A DNA stretch of 64,000 nucleotides from positions 1 through 64,000 of the forward strand of contig NZ_PSNX01000009.1 of NCBI RefSeq assembly GCF_002930615.1, given 5' to 3'. Of this stretch, positions 30,190 through 38,875 are shown piece by piece. A program made the position numbers and the translations under genes. Below the pieces are notes generated by a model. The model had not been told where the DNA came from, did not search any database, and worked only from the letters and a program-made list of their open reading frames with translations. This DNA is from Caldimonas caldifontis (lineage in GTDB: Bacteria; Pseudomonadota; Gammaproteobacteria; Burkholderiales; Burkholderiaceae_C). The number at the start of each line of letters is the position of its first letter. Within the stretch, counting starts at the first letter, position 1.

Positions 30190-31296
30190 TCAGGCCTGCG
30201 GCGCGCGGGCCGGGATCTGCGGGGTGGCCACCGACACGTCGCCGCATTGCGCCCGGTGGCGCAGCGCGTGGTCCATCACCACCAGGGCCAGCATGGCCTC
30301 GGCAATCGGTGTGGCGCGGATGCCCACGCAGGGGTCGTGGCGGCCGAAGGTTTCCACCGTGGCCGGCTGGCCCTGCAGGTCGATCGACTGGCGCGGCGTG
30401 CGGATCGAGCTCGTGGGCTTGATCGCGAGGTGCACCACCAGGTCCTGCCCCGTGCTGATGCCCCCCAGCACCCCGCCGGCGTTGTTGCTGCGAAAGCCTT
30501 GCGGCGTGAGTTCATCGCCGTGTTCGGTGCCCTTCTGGGCCACGCAGGCAAAGCCCGCGCCGATCTCCACGCCCTTGACGGCATTGATGCCCATCATGGC
30601 GTAGGCGATGTCGGCATCGAGCTTGTCGAAGAGCGGCTCGCCCAGCCCCACGGGCACGCCAAGGGCCTCGACGCGCAGGCGCGCGCCGACCGAATCACCG
30701 GCCTTGCGCAGCGCGTCCATGTAGTCTTCCAGCCGCGCGATGTCGCTCGCATTGGCGGCAAAGAAGGGGTTGCGGGGCACGTGGTCCCAGGACTCGAAGG
30801 GGATCTCGATCTCGCCGAGTTGGGTCATGCAGCCACGGAAGGTGGTGCCGTGCTGCTGCGCCAGCCACTTCTTCGCCACCGCGCCTGCGGCCACCATCGG
30901 GGCCGTGAGCCGCGCCGACGAGCGCCCGCCGCCGCGCGGGTCGCGGATGCCGTACTTGTGCCAGTAGGTGTAGTCGGCATGCCCAGGCCGGAAGGTCTGG
31001 ACGATGTTGCCGTAGTCCTTGCTGCGCTGGTCGGTGTTGCGGATCAGCAGGCAGATGGGCGTGCCGGTGGTCTGGCCCTCGTACACGCCTGAGAGGATCT
31101 CCACCGCATCGGGTTCGTTGCGCTGGGTCACGTGGCGCGAGGTGCCCGGGCGGCGGCGGTCCAGGTCAGGCTGGATGTCGGCCTCGGACAGGGCCAGCCC
31201 GGGCGGGCAGCCGTCGATCACGCAGCCGATGGCCGGGCCGTGGGACTCGCCGAAGTTGGTGACGCGAAAGAGCTGGCCGAAGGTGCTGCCGGACAT
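30190..31296 (-). CDS. aroC: Chorismate synthase
   Basis: AroC converts 5-enolpyruvylshikimate-3-phosphate to chorismate using reduced FMN, the last shared step to aromatic amino acids. The 368-residue protein has the three family signatures: [18 protein letters not shown] (in part, near 15-32), the GGGRSSAR segment, and [15 protein letters not shown] near the C-terminus. The start at 31296 gives the usual N-terminus (MSGSTFG); an upstream ATG at 31332 is not supported. The MFS gene follows with an 8-base gap. No other shikimate gene is here. Confidence 0.96.
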   Translation of the reverse strand: MSGSTFGQLFRVTNFGESHGPAIGCVIDGCPPGLALSEADIQPDLDRRRPGTSRHVTQRNEPDAVEILSGVYEGQTTGTPICLLIRNTDQRSKDYGNIVQTFRPGHADYTYWHKYGIRDPRGGGRSSARLTAPMVAAGAVAKKWLAQQHGTTFRGCMTQLGEIEIPFESWDHVPRNPFFAANASDIARLEDYMDALRKAGDSVGARLRVEALGVPVGLGEPLFDKLDADIAYAMMGINAVKGVEIGAGFACVAQKGTEHGDELTPQGFRSNNAGGVLGGISTGQDLVVHLAIKPTSSIRTPRQSIDLQGQPATVETFGRHDPCVGIRATPIAEAMLALVVMDHALRHRAQCGDVSVATPQIPARAPQA

Positions 31297-31385
31297 GGAA
31301 CCCAAGCGATGAAAGGGCCGGGGCCGCGCCAACGTGGCCGGCCCCGGCGTGTGGAAGATGGCCCGATTTTACGGGCCTGTGCACC

Positions 31386-31844
31386 TCAGGACGGCTGGGC
31401 CGGCTCGTCACCCACGGGCCAGTCGCGGATGTAGGCCTTGAGCATGCGGTTTTCGAAGTCCTGGCTGTCCACCACCGCCTTGGCCACGTCGTAGAAGGAG
31501 ATCACGCCCATCAGCGTGCGCTGGTTCATGACCGGCATGTAGCGGGCGTGGCGGCCGAGCATCATGCGGCGCACCTCGTCGATCTCGGTTTCCAGCGTGC
31601 AGGTCAGCGGGGCCGCATCCATCACCGTGCGCACGATGGTCTGGCCCACCGTGCCGCCGTTGGCCACCACCGCCTGGATGCATTCGCGGAAGGTGAGCAT
31701 GCCCACCAGATCGCCGTGCTCCATCACCACCAGCGAGCCGATGTCGTGCTCGGCCATGGTCTTCATGGCATCGCCCAGGCGCTGGTCGGGCGACACCGTG
31801 AACAGTGTGCCTCCCTTGACGCGCAGGATGTCACTGACTTTCAT
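31386..31844 (-). CDS. CBS-domain pair protein
   Basis: The 152-residue protein is little more than two CBS domains (about 8-70 and 78-140), a Bateman module that binds adenosine nucleotides or SAM in other proteins. The first domain includes DIGSLVVMEHGDLVGMLTF (in part) and the second RHARYMPVMNQRTLMGVIS (in part). No enzymatic or membrane domain is attached, so it probably regulates a partner or reports energy state. It starts at 31844, with a GAGGCC-type weak ribosome site. It lies between aroC (same strand) and metY (divergent). Confidence 0.87.
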   Translation of the reverse strand: MKVSDILRVKGGTLFTVSPDQRLGDAMKTMAEHDIGSLVVMEHGDLVGMLTFRECIQAVVANGGTVGQTIVRTVMDAAPLTCTLETEIDEVRRMMLGRHARYMPVMNQRTLMGVISFYDVAKAVVDSQDFENRMLKAYIRDWPVGDEPAQPS

Positions 31845-31980
31845 GGCGGGCCTCCTCTGGCAGGTTCGCGGGTGAGCGGAAACAGGTCGAGGCTTCAATA
31901 TAGCCCACAATGCCTGTCCACTGGACACGCGAGCACCCCCTGGGCAATCCCGGGTGCGTGCCGACACCTTTGGAGACACC

Positions 31981-33288
31981 ATGCCTGGATATTCCGACCC
32001 CGGCTTCGACACGCTGGCCCTGCACGCGGGCAGTGCGCCGGACCCGACCACCGGCGCCCGCGCGGTGCCGATCTACCTGAGCACCTCCTTCGTCTTCGAC
32101 GACAGCGACCATGCGGCGGCGCTGTTCAACATGGAGCGCGCGGGGCATGTGTATTCACGCATCTCCAACCCCACCACGGCGGTGCTCGAAGAGCGCATCG
32201 CCGCGCTCGAAGGTGGCGTGGGCGCCATTGCCACGGCCAGCGGGCAGGCCGCCCTGCACCTGGCCGTCGCCACCCTGATGGGCGCCGGCTCCCACATCGT
32301 CGCCAGCACGGCCCTGTACGGCGGCTCGCACAACCTGCTGCACTACACCCTGACGCGCTTCGGCATCGAGACCACCTTCGTGCCCCCGGGCGACCTGGAT
32401 GCCTGGCGCCGTGCGATCCGACCCACCACCCGCCTCTTTTTCGGTGAGACCCTGGGCAACCCCGGCCTGGACGTGCTGGACATTCCCGCCGTCAGCGCCC
32501 TGGCCCACGAACACGGCCTCCCGCTGCTGGTCGATTCCACCTTCACGTCGCCTGCACTGATGCGCCCCATCGACCACGGCGCCGACCTCGTCTACCACTC
32601 GGCCACCAAGTTCCTGGGCGGCCACGGCACGGTGATCGGCGGCGTGCTGGTCGACAGCGGTCGCTTCGACTGGGAGGCCTCGGGCCGCTTCCCCGAACTC
32701 ACCCAGCCCTATGAAGGCTTCCACCAGATGGTGTTCACCGAGGAAAGCAGCGTGGGAGCCTTCCTGCTGCGTGCGCGGCGCGAGGGCCTGCGCGACTTCG
32801 GCGCCTGCCTGAGCCCGCACTCGGCCTGGCTGATCCTGCAGGGCATCGAGACCCTGTCTCTGCGCATGGAGCGCCACGTGGCCAACACCCGTCAGGTGGT
32901 GAAGTTCCTGGCCGAGCACCCCATGGTGGAATCGGTGGGCTACCCCGAGCTGCCCGGCCATCCCAGCCATGCACTGGCCCAGCGCCTGCTGCCCAAGGGG
33001 TGTGGCGCCGTCTTCAGCTTCAACCTGCGCGGCAGCCGCGAGCAGGGCCGCCGCTTCATCGAAAGCCTGCGGCTGTTCTCTCATCTGGCCAACGTGGGGG
33101 ACTGTCGCTCGCTGGTCATCCACCCGGCCTCGACCACCCACTTCCGCATGGACGACGCCGCCCTGGCGCGCGCCGGCATCACGCCCGGCACCATCCGCCT
33201 GTCCATCGGTCTGGAGGAGGCGTCCGACCTCATCGACGACCTGGGCCGGGCCCTGAAAGCCGCCGAAAGAGCCGGGAGGACCGCATGA
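31981..33288 (+). CDS. O-acetyl/O-succinyl-homoserine sulfhydrylase (Cys/Met PLP family)
   Basis: The 435-residue PLP enzyme makes homocysteine (or related thioethers) from an activated homoserine and sulfide, in methionine synthesis. It has SRISNPT, ASGQAALHLA and the PLP lysine Lys210 in HSATKFLGGHG. The protein length and the TSFVFDD opening favour the MetY/MetZ group; MetY (acetyl donor) or MetZ (succinyl donor) cannot be told apart by eye. The start at 31981 follows a TTGGAG site. Its stop overlaps the next gene's ATG (ATGA). Confidence 0.9.
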   Translation: MPGYSDPGFDTLALHAGSAPDPTTGARAVPIYLSTSFVFDDSDHAAALFNMERAGHVYSRISNPTTAVLEERIAALEGGVGAIATASGQAALHLAVATLMGAGSHIVASTALYGGSHNLLHYTLTRFGIETTFVPPGDLDAWRRAIRPTTRLFFGETLGNPGLDVLDIPAVSALAHEHGLPLLVDSTFTSPALMRPIDHGADLVYHSATKFLGGHGTVIGGVLVDSGRFDWEASGRFPELTQPYEGFHQMVFTEESSVGAFLLRARREGLRDFGACLSPHSAWLILQGIETLSLRMERHVANTRQVVKFLAEHPMVESVGYPELPGHPSHALAQRLLPKGCGAVFSFNLRGSREQGRRFIESLRLFSHLANVGDCRSLVIHPASTTHFRMDDAALARAGITPGTIRLSIGLEEASDLIDDLGRALKAAERAGRTA

Positions 33289-34115
33289 AACTGCTGGTCC
33301 GTGGCCAAGAGGCCTATGCCTACACGGGGGGGAAATCCTTCGACCCCGCCCTGCCCTGCGTCGTGTTCATCCACGGCGCGCTCAACGACCACAGCGTGTT
33401 CGCCTTGCAGACCCGCTACCTCGCCCACCACGGCCACGCCGTGCTCGCGGTGGACCTGCCGGGGCACGGACGCAGCGCCGGCCCGGCACTCGACAGCATC
33501 GAGGCGCTCGCCGAATGGCTCATCGCCCTGCTCGATGCCGCCGGCGTGACGCGCGCGGCCGTGGTAGGCCACAGCATGGGCTCGCTCATCGCGCTGGAAG
33601 CCGCCGCCCGCCTGGGCGAGCGCGCCACCCACGTCGCGCTGGTGGCCACGGCCTATCCGATGAAGGTCTCGCCGGCATTGCTGGAAACCTCGCTCAAGGA
33701 CCCGAACAGGGCCATGCGCATGGTCAACAGCTTCTCCATCGGCACGATGGCCGCCAAGCCTTCGGCGCCCGGCCCCGGCGCCTGGCTGCACGGTGGCAAC
33801 CTGGCCCTGATGGAGCACTTGCAGGCCCGCCACGCACGCCAGCACGAGGGCGCCAATCTCTTCCACACCGACTTTTCCGTCTGCGACCGCTATACAGGCG
33901 GCCTGGAGGCGGCCCAGCGGGTGCACTGCCCGGCGCTGCTGCTGCTGGGCGCCCAGGACCAGATGACGCCGCCTGCGGCCACCAAGGACCTGGCAGCAGC
34001 CTTGAAGGCCCAGGTCACGACCCTGCGCGCCGGGCATTCCCTGATGACGGAGAACCCGGACGGGGTGTTGAATGCCCTCAAAGGCTTTCTCTCCTCGCCC
34101 AGGAGTCCGTCATGA
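33285..34115 (+). CDS. Alpha/beta hydrolase
   Basis: The 276-residue cytoplasmic hydrolase has the fold's oxyanion segment FIHGALND (28-35), nucleophile Ser97 in GHSMGS, an acidic residue in LGAQDQMTPP, and His in AGHSLMTENPDG. The cap domain lies at about 120-200. It overlaps metY at its start and the DUF962 gene at its end, each by four bases, so three unrelated-looking proteins are made from one message. The substrate (ester or peptide) is unknown. Confidence 0.87.
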   Translation: MKLLVRGQEAYAYTGGKSFDPALPCVVFIHGALNDHSVFALQTRYLAHHGHAVLAVDLPGHGRSAGPALDSIEALAEWLIALLDAAGVTRAAVVGHSMGSLIALEAAARLGERATHVALVATAYPMKVSPALLETSLKDPNRAMRMVNSFSIGTMAAKPSAPGPGAWLHGGNLALMEHLQARHARQHEGANLFHTDFSVCDRYTGGLEAAQRVHCPALLLLGAQDQMTPPAATKDLAAALKAQVTTLRAGHSLMTENPDGVLNALKGFLSSPRSPS

Positions 34116-34447
34116 GCACCACCTTGCAGGGACAGGGTGTCGACCCGCGCAGCTTCAAGAGCTTCGCCGAGTTCTACCCCTTCTACCTCAGCGAACACAG
34201 CAACCGCACCTGCCGCCGGCTGCATTTCGTCGGCTCCACCCTGGCGCTGATCTGCCTGGCAGCGCTGCTGGCCACCGGCCAGCCGCAATACCTGCTCTAC
34301 GGCCTGCTGGCAGGCTATGGCTTTGCCTGGATCGGCCACTTCGGCTTCGAGAAGAACAAGCCCGCCTCCTTCAAGCGGCCGCTCTACAGCTTCATGGGCG
34401 ACTGGGTCATGTACAAGGACATCTGGACGGGCCGGATCAAGTTCTGA
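34112..34447 (+). CDS. DUF962 (Mpo1-like) membrane protein
   Basis: The 111-residue protein is of the DUF962/YGL010w family. It has the FYPFYLSEHSNRTCRRLHFVG segment (in part) near the N-terminus with His residues that in yeast Mpo1 bind the iron for alpha-oxidation of 2-hydroxy fatty acids, two membrane segments (about 42-75), and the GHFGFEKNKP motif (given in part) with another conserved His. Bacterial function is not established. It starts at 34112 overlapping the hydrolase stop (ATGA). Confidence 0.85.
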   Translation: MSTTLQGQGVDPRSFKSFAEFYPFYLSEHSNRTCRRLHFVGSTLALICLAALLATGQPQYLLYGLLAGYGFAWIGHFGFEKNKPASFKRPLYSFMGDWVMYKDIWTGRIKF

Positions 34448-34453
34448 CGCCGC

Positions 34454-35698
34454 TCACTCCAGCAGTTCCTGGAGTGTCATCCGACCGAACCCGGCCTTGT
34501 CCCAGAAGCCGCGCAGGTTGGGGGCCGGATCGAGCAGCAGTTCGGCCACGAGAGGCTGCGCCAGCGTCGTGTCGGGTTCGGCCAGCAGCACATAGCGTGC
34601 GCCGCCTTCCTCGTCCAGCCGGCCGACCCAGTCCAGGGCTCGCAGCTTCTCAAGCAACGGCTCGATCTGCAGCGGGTCGGTGCGCAGCCGCTCCGACAAG
34701 GCTTCCAGACTCATCCCGTGGGCCTGCTGCGAGCGGCTGAGCTGCAGCTCCCGCAGCACCATCAAGGCCAGGTGAAAGCGATGCCCCGGCGTGGCCGGCC
34801 GGCGCACCACCTTCATCTGCAGACTGGGGGCGTAGGCCGCGATCACTGCCCCCAGCAGGACCACCACCCAGCCCAGGTAGAGCCAGATCAGGAAGATGGG
34901 TACGGTGGCAAAGGTGCCGTACAGCGCGGAATAGGTGGGCACCTTGCCCAGGTACCAGGCCAATGCCGCCTTGGCCAGTTCGAAGCCCGTGGCCACGAAG
35001 ACCCCGCCGGCCAGGGCGTGCGGCCAGCGCACGTAGGTGTTGGGCACGTAGCGAAACAGCCCGGCAAAGGCGGCCACCATGAGGAAGTATTCCAGGGTGT
35101 TGAACAGGAACGAAACCGGGGCCGGCAAGCTGCCCACCAGCCCTCGCGAGGCGGTCATCGCATAGGAGGTCAGCGTCAGGCTCACGCCCAGCAGCAAAGG
35201 CCCCAAGGTGGCCGCGGCCCAGTACACCAGCACCCGCTGGGCGATCGGGCGCGGTTTGCGCACGCGCCAGATACCGTTCAAGGTGCGGTCGATCGTGAGC
35301 ATCAGCGAAAGCGCCGTGAGCACCAGTACCACCAGACCGGCCGTTCCCAGGCGGTTGGCGTTGGCCGCAAAGCGCGTCAGCGCCGTCAGCACAGGCTTCG
35401 CGATCGCCTCAGGCACCAGGGTCTTGATGAAATAGCTCTCCACCGCCGCCTGGAAGCTGCCAAACATCGGAAACGCCGTGAACACGGCGAGCGTCACCGT
35501 GAACAGCGGCACCAGGGCGATCAGGGTCGTGAACGTCAGGCTGCCGGCGGTGAGGCCCAGACGGTCCTCACGGAAGCGTTGGCCCAGGGTTCTGAGGGTG
35601 TCGAGCCAGGGCCAGTCTTGCAAGGTGCGGACCAGCTCCGACAGCCGCACGCGCGCCGACGGCAGCAGCTGCTTGGGAAAGTTCATGCCCGGTATCAT
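34454..35698 (-). CDS. YihY/UPF0761 family inner-membrane protein
   Basis: The 414-residue protein has the UPF0761 (once called RNase BN) domain of about 6 helices in residues 45-285, including SLTFTTLIALVPLFTVTLAVF and FNTLEYFLMVAAFAG (each part), and a cytoplasmic C-terminal tail of about 130 residues that looks like a winged-helix region. The ATG at 35698 is the longest start; the ATG at 35686 is equally possible, since neither has a strong ribosome site. It is divergent from the DUF2069 gene with only 7 bases between the starts. Function is not established. Confidence 0.85.
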   Translation of the reverse strand: MIPGMNFPKQLLPSARVRLSELVRTLQDWPWLDTLRTLGQRFREDRLGLTAGSLTFTTLIALVPLFTVTLAVFTAFPMFGSFQAAVESYFIKTLVPEAIAKPVLTALTRFAANANRLGTAGLVVLVLTALSLMLTIDRTLNGIWRVRKPRPIAQRVLVYWAAATLGPLLLGVSLTLTSYAMTASRGLVGSLPAPVSFLFNTLEYFLMVAAFAGLFRYVPNTYVRWPHALAGGVFVATGFELAKAALAWYLGKVPTYSALYGTFATVPIFLIWLYLGWVVVLLGAVIAAYAPSLQMKVVRRPATPGHRFHLALMVLRELQLSRSQQAHGMSLEALSERLRTDPLQIEPLLEKLRALDWVGRLDEEGGARYVLLAEPDTTLAQPLVAELLLDPAPNLRGFWDKAGFGRMTLQELLE

Positions 35699-35705
35699 GC
35701 CACCG

Positions 35706-36092
35706 ATGGATCACGTCTCCCGCATCGACACCACACGAGCACTTGCCGTGGGCAGCCTGGTGGGCCTCATCGTGCTGGGCATCGCCTGGGAACTCTGGCT
35801 CGCGCCGCTGCGCCCCGGCGGCTCCTGGCTGGTGCTCAAGGTGCTGCCGCTCTTCCTGCCGCTGGCGGGCCTGCTCAAACGGCGCATGTACACCTACCGC
35901 TGGGTCAGTCTGCTCGTTTGGGTGTACTTCACCGAGGGCGTCGTGCGCGCCACCTCCGACCGCGGTTTCAGCGCCGTGCTCGCCGGCATCGAGGTGCTGT
36001 TGTGCCTGGTGCTGTTCACCGCATGTGCCTTGCACGTGCGCTGGCGGCTGCGCCATGCACGCACGGCCTCCGAAACCTCTCCCGCTCCCTGA
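35706..36092 (+). CDS. DUF2069 family membrane protein
   Basis: The 128-residue protein has four predicted membrane helices, two separated by the short positive KRRMYTYRW loop, typical of DUF2069. No role is known. It starts at 35706 and is followed after 5 bases by the FAD oxidase gene, so the two may be co-transcribed. The bidirectional start region with the YihY gene is only 7 bases long, so the promoters must overlap the neighbouring coding sequence. Confidence 0.82.
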   Translation: MDHVSRIDTTRALAVGSLVGLIVLGIAWELWLAPLRPGGSWLVLKVLPLFLPLAGLLKRRMYTYRWVSLLVWVYFTEGVVRATSDRGFSAVLAGIEVLLCLVLFTACALHVRWRLRHARTASETSPAP

Positions 36093-36097
36093 ATCCC

Positions 36098-37504
36098 ATG
36101 AGCCTGCTTGATGATCTGCGTGCCGCCGTCGGCACGGCCCAGGTGCTCACCGAGGGCGATCTCTCGGCCTACGAACTCGACTGGCGCAAGCGATACCGAG
36201 GCAAGGCCCTGGCCGTGGTCCGCCCCGGAAGCACGGCGGAGGTGGCCGCGGTGGTCCGAGCCTGCGCGCGCCACGGCGCGAGCCTGGTGCCCCAGGGCGG
36301 CAACACCGGCCTGGTGGGTGCCTCGGTCCCCGACGACAGCGGCCGGCAGGTCCTGCTCAGCACCCAGCGCCTGCAGCGCATCCGCGCGATCGACACGGCC
36401 AACCTCACGATCACGGTCGAGGCCGGCTGCGTGCTGCAGACCGTGCAGGACGCAGCGGCCGCGAAGGACCTCCTCTTCCCGCTGAGTCTGGCCGCAGAGG
36501 GCAGTTGCACCATCGGCGGCAACCTGGCCACCAACGCCGGCGGCACCCAGGTGCTGCGCTATGGCAACGCGCGTGAGCTCTGCCTCGGGCTGGAGGTGGT
36601 CACGGCCGACGGCGAGGTGTGGGACGGTCTGAGCGGCCTGCGCAAGGACAACACCGGCTACGACCTGCGCGATCTCTACATCGGCAGTGAAGGCACCCTG
36701 GGAGTCATCACGGCCGCCACGCTGCGTCTGTATCCCCGCCCCGTCGCCCGCATGACCGCGCTGGCCGCCCTGCCCTCCATGGACGCCGCCGTGGCTCTGC
36801 TGCTGCGCGCCCAGGCCCGGCTGGCGGCCAGCCTCACGGGCTTCGAGGTGATGAACCAGTTCTCGCTCGACCTCGTGCGCAAGCACTTCCCGCAGCTGCC
36901 CCAGCCGCTGCCCGCCTCACCCTGGACGGTGCTGATGGAGGCCTCCGACCACGAGTCCGAAGCCCACGCGCGTGCGCTCTTCGAAGCCCTCCTGGAGCAG
37001 GCCTTCGAGGACGGCGTCATCACCGATGCCGCCGTGGCCGAGAGCCTGGAGCAGTCCAAGGCCCTGTGGCACCTGCGCGAATCCATCCCGCTGGCCCAGG
37101 CCGAGGAAGGGCTGAACATCAAGCATGACATCTCGGTACCGGTCTCGCGCATCCCTGCCTTCGTCGCATCCACCGACGCAGCGCTGGAGGCTCATCTGCC
37201 GGGCGTGCGTCTGGTCGATTTCGGCCACCTCGGTGACGGGAACCTGCACTACAACGTGCAAGCCCCTGCGGGGGTGCCTGGCGCGGCCTTCCTGGCCGAG
37301 CACGAGGCCCAGGTGAATCGCATCGTGTACGACGCCGTCATGGCACATGGCGGATCCATCTCGGCAGAGCATGGCGTGGGAATGCTCAAGCGAGAGGAAC
37401 TGGCGCAGCGCAAGTCAGCCGTTGCGCTCGGCCTGATGCGGTCGATCAAGCAGGCGCTGGACCCGCACGGGCGCTTCAACCCGGGGCGACTGCTCGTTCC
37501 CTGA
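36098..37504 (+). CDS. FAD-binding 2-hydroxyacid dehydrogenase (GlcD / D-lactate type)
   Basis: The 468-residue protein has an N-terminal PCMH-type FAD domain with VVPQGGNTGLVG-like segment (LVPQGGNTGLVG) and SAEGSCTIGGNLATNAGG (in part), and a C-terminal FAD-oxidase domain ending with GSISAEHGVG and the Fe-S/metal-associated GHLGDGNLHYN motif. It oxidises a D-2-hydroxyacid such as glycolate, D-lactate or D-2-hydroxyglutarate, passing electrons to the respiratory chain or ETF. It is not accompanied by GlcE or GlcF genes, so D-2-hydroxyglutarate or D-lactate is likelier than the three-part glycolate oxidase. It ends 7 bases from the convergent DUF1178 gene. Confidence 0.87.
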   Translation: MSLLDDLRAAVGTAQVLTEGDLSAYELDWRKRYRGKALAVVRPGSTAEVAAVVRACARHGASLVPQGGNTGLVGASVPDDSGRQVLLSTQRLQRIRAIDTANLTITVEAGCVLQTVQDAAAAKDLLFPLSLAAEGSCTIGGNLATNAGGTQVLRYGNARELCLGLEVVTADGEVWDGLSGLRKDNTGYDLRDLYIGSEGTLGVITAATLRLYPRPVARMTALAALPSMDAAVALLLRAQARLAASLTGFEVMNQFSLDLVRKHFPQLPQPLPASPWTVLMEASDHESEAHARALFEALLEQAFEDGVITDAAVAESLEQSKALWHLRESIPLAQAEEGLNIKHDISVPVSRIPAFVASTDAALEAHLPGVRLVDFGHLGDGNLHYNVQAPAGVPGAAFLAEHEAQVNRIVYDAVMAHGGSISAEHGVGMLKREELAQRKSAVALGLMRSIKQALDPHGRFNPGRLLVP

Positions 37505-37511
37505 GGGATAC

Positions 37512-37946
37512 TTACTGCACCGGCCCATCCAGATCGGCCGGGACGGGCAGCGCAAGCACCTCGATGCCCTCCTCGAGCAGGGCCTCGGTGTCCTCTCGAG
37601 ACGCCCGGCCCCGGATGCCCCGGGTGGGGCTTTCGCCGTAGTGGATGCGCCGGGCTTCCTCGGCAAAGCGTTCGCCCACGTCCTCGGTGTGCGCCAGCAC
37701 ATGACGCACGGCACGCATCCACAAGGCTTCCGGGGTGTCGGCCTGGGGCTTGGGCGCCGCCGCGGGGGCCGGTTCGCTGGCCCCCAGATTCAGGCGTGGC
37801 GCGCTGGGCAGCTTGTCCACGTGCGCATCGCCGCACAGAGGGCAGGTCACCAGCCCACGTGACAGCTGGGACTGGAAGTCCTCTTCGGAGCCGAACCAGC
37901 CTTCGAAGCCGTGGCCCTGGGCACAACGCAGGTCGAACACCTTCAT
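37512..37946 (-). CDS. DUF1178 family zinc-ribbon protein
   Basis: The 144-residue protein belongs to DUF1178. The four metal-ligand residues are visible near the N-terminus: Cys8, His12, Cys35, Cys38 in the CAQGH and CPLCGD segments. A middle stretch of low complexity (about 45-70, rich in Ala and Pro) links to a helical C-terminal half with the MRAVRHVLAHTEDVG segment. It overlaps the NUDIX gene by four bases and closes a tail of extra genes after nuoN. Function is not established. Confidence 0.85.
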   Translation of the reverse strand: MKVFDLRCAQGHGFEGWFGSEEDFQSQLSRGLVTCPLCGDAHVDKLPSAPRLNLGASEPAPAAAPKPQADTPEALWMRAVRHVLAHTEDVGERFAEEARRIHYGESPTRGIRGRASREDTEALLEEGIEVLALPVPADLDGPVQ

Positions 37947-38557
37947 GGGGTCGATGATGCCCGATCCGCGCCGGATGCGCTGCGCCAGGTCAATGGCCAG
38001 CGCCCAGCCTGCCAGTTCTGCCACCACAGCAGGCCGATGAGCGTCTTGGCGTCGGTCACCTCGCCGCGGGCCACAGCATCCTCGAGCTCACGGGGGGTCG
38101 CGTGGAAGACTTCCACGAACTCGCCTTCGTCGAGCCGGGCTTCGCCCAGGCTCAGACCCCGGGCGAACCAGACCTCGATACCCTCGTCGGAATAGGCGAT
38201 CGCGTTGTGGAGGAGGCCCGCATAGGCCCATTCCCGGGCACTGTATCCGGTTTCCTCCTGCAGCTCGCGCACCGCGCACGCCAGGCCGGGCTCGCCAGCA
38301 TCGAGCTTGCCGGCCGGGAATTCGATCATCACGCGTCCCATCGGATAGCGGTACTGGCGCTCGAGCACGAAACGCCCGTCGTCGAGGATGGGCACGATCA
38401 TCACGGCGCCCGGATGCATGATGAACTCGCGGTGTGCGTGCGCCCCGTTGGGCAGGCACACCAGGTCGCGGCGCACCGTGAGGAAGCCCCCCTGGTAGAC
38501 GACCTCATTGTTCAGGCAGGTTTCGCGCAGCGCCTCGTCCCGGGGATCACCGGCCAT
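37943..38557 (-). CDS. NUDIX hydrolase (ADP-ribose pyrophosphatase-like)
   Basis: The 204-residue hydrolase carries the full NUDIX box at 83-105 (G83, E89, R97, E98, E101, E102, G104). The upstream EFIMHPGAVMIVPILDD and RQYRYPMGRVMIEFPAG segments (each part) match the ADP-ribose/GDP-mannose pyrophosphatase group. It would clear ADP-ribose or similar nucleotides. The start at 38557 is preferred over a longer reading, which runs into the DUF2818 gene. It lies 11 bases after the DUF2818 stop. Confidence 0.87.
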   Translation of the reverse strand: MAGDPRDEALRETCLNNEVVYQGGFLTVRRDLVCLPNGAHAHREFIMHPGAVMIVPILDDGRFVLERQYRYPMGRVMIEFPAGKLDAGEPGLACAVRELQEETGYSAREWAYAGLLHNAIAYSDEGIEVWFARGLSLGEARLDEGEFVEVFHATPRELEDAVARGEVTDAKTLIGLLWWQNWQAGRWPLTWRSASGADRASSTP

Positions 38558-38568
38558 GACGCCGTCCC

Positions 38569-38871
38569 TCAGTCGCGGCGCCGGCGCAGGTAGCGCCAGA
38601 CGAAGCCCGGAAAAGCCAGCGTGGCAAAGAGGCTGGCGGCCACCACATAGAACTCCCAGCCCTGCGGGTGGCGCTGACCCAGCCGCGCCTCCAGGCCCAT
38701 GCCCAGCAGCAGCACCAGCCCGAAGAGCAGCAGCCACTCGAACAGGCGCCAGCCGAGCCCCTTGGGAGCGCGGACCGGACCCACGATCAGAAGCCGCTCA
38801 TTGAGAAACGGCAGGTTGGCGGCCACCGCCGCCACGAGCAGGATCACCCAGATCGACGCGGACTGATCCAT
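38569..38871 (-). CDS. DUF2818 family membrane protein
   Basis: The 100-residue protein has three predicted hydrophobic helices and the PFLNERLL segment of DUF2818, a small family that in Betaproteobacteria follows nuoN almost without exception. It begins 4 bases after the nuoN stop. A link to complex I assembly is suggested only by that constant position. Confidence 0.85.
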   Translation of the reverse strand: MDQSASIWVILLVAAVAANLPFLNERLLIVGPVRAPKGLGWRLFEWLLLFGLVLLLGMGLEARLGQRHPQGWEFYVVAASLFATLAFPGFVWRYLRRRRD

Positions 38872-38875
38872 GCCC

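Noticed and set aside
31317-31348. GC-rich hairpin GCCGGGGCC/GGCCCCGGC between the CBS gene and aroC as a terminator
   Set aside because: No T-run follows on the minus strand; in such GC-rich DNA chance stems of this size occur. It could still slow transcription into aroC.
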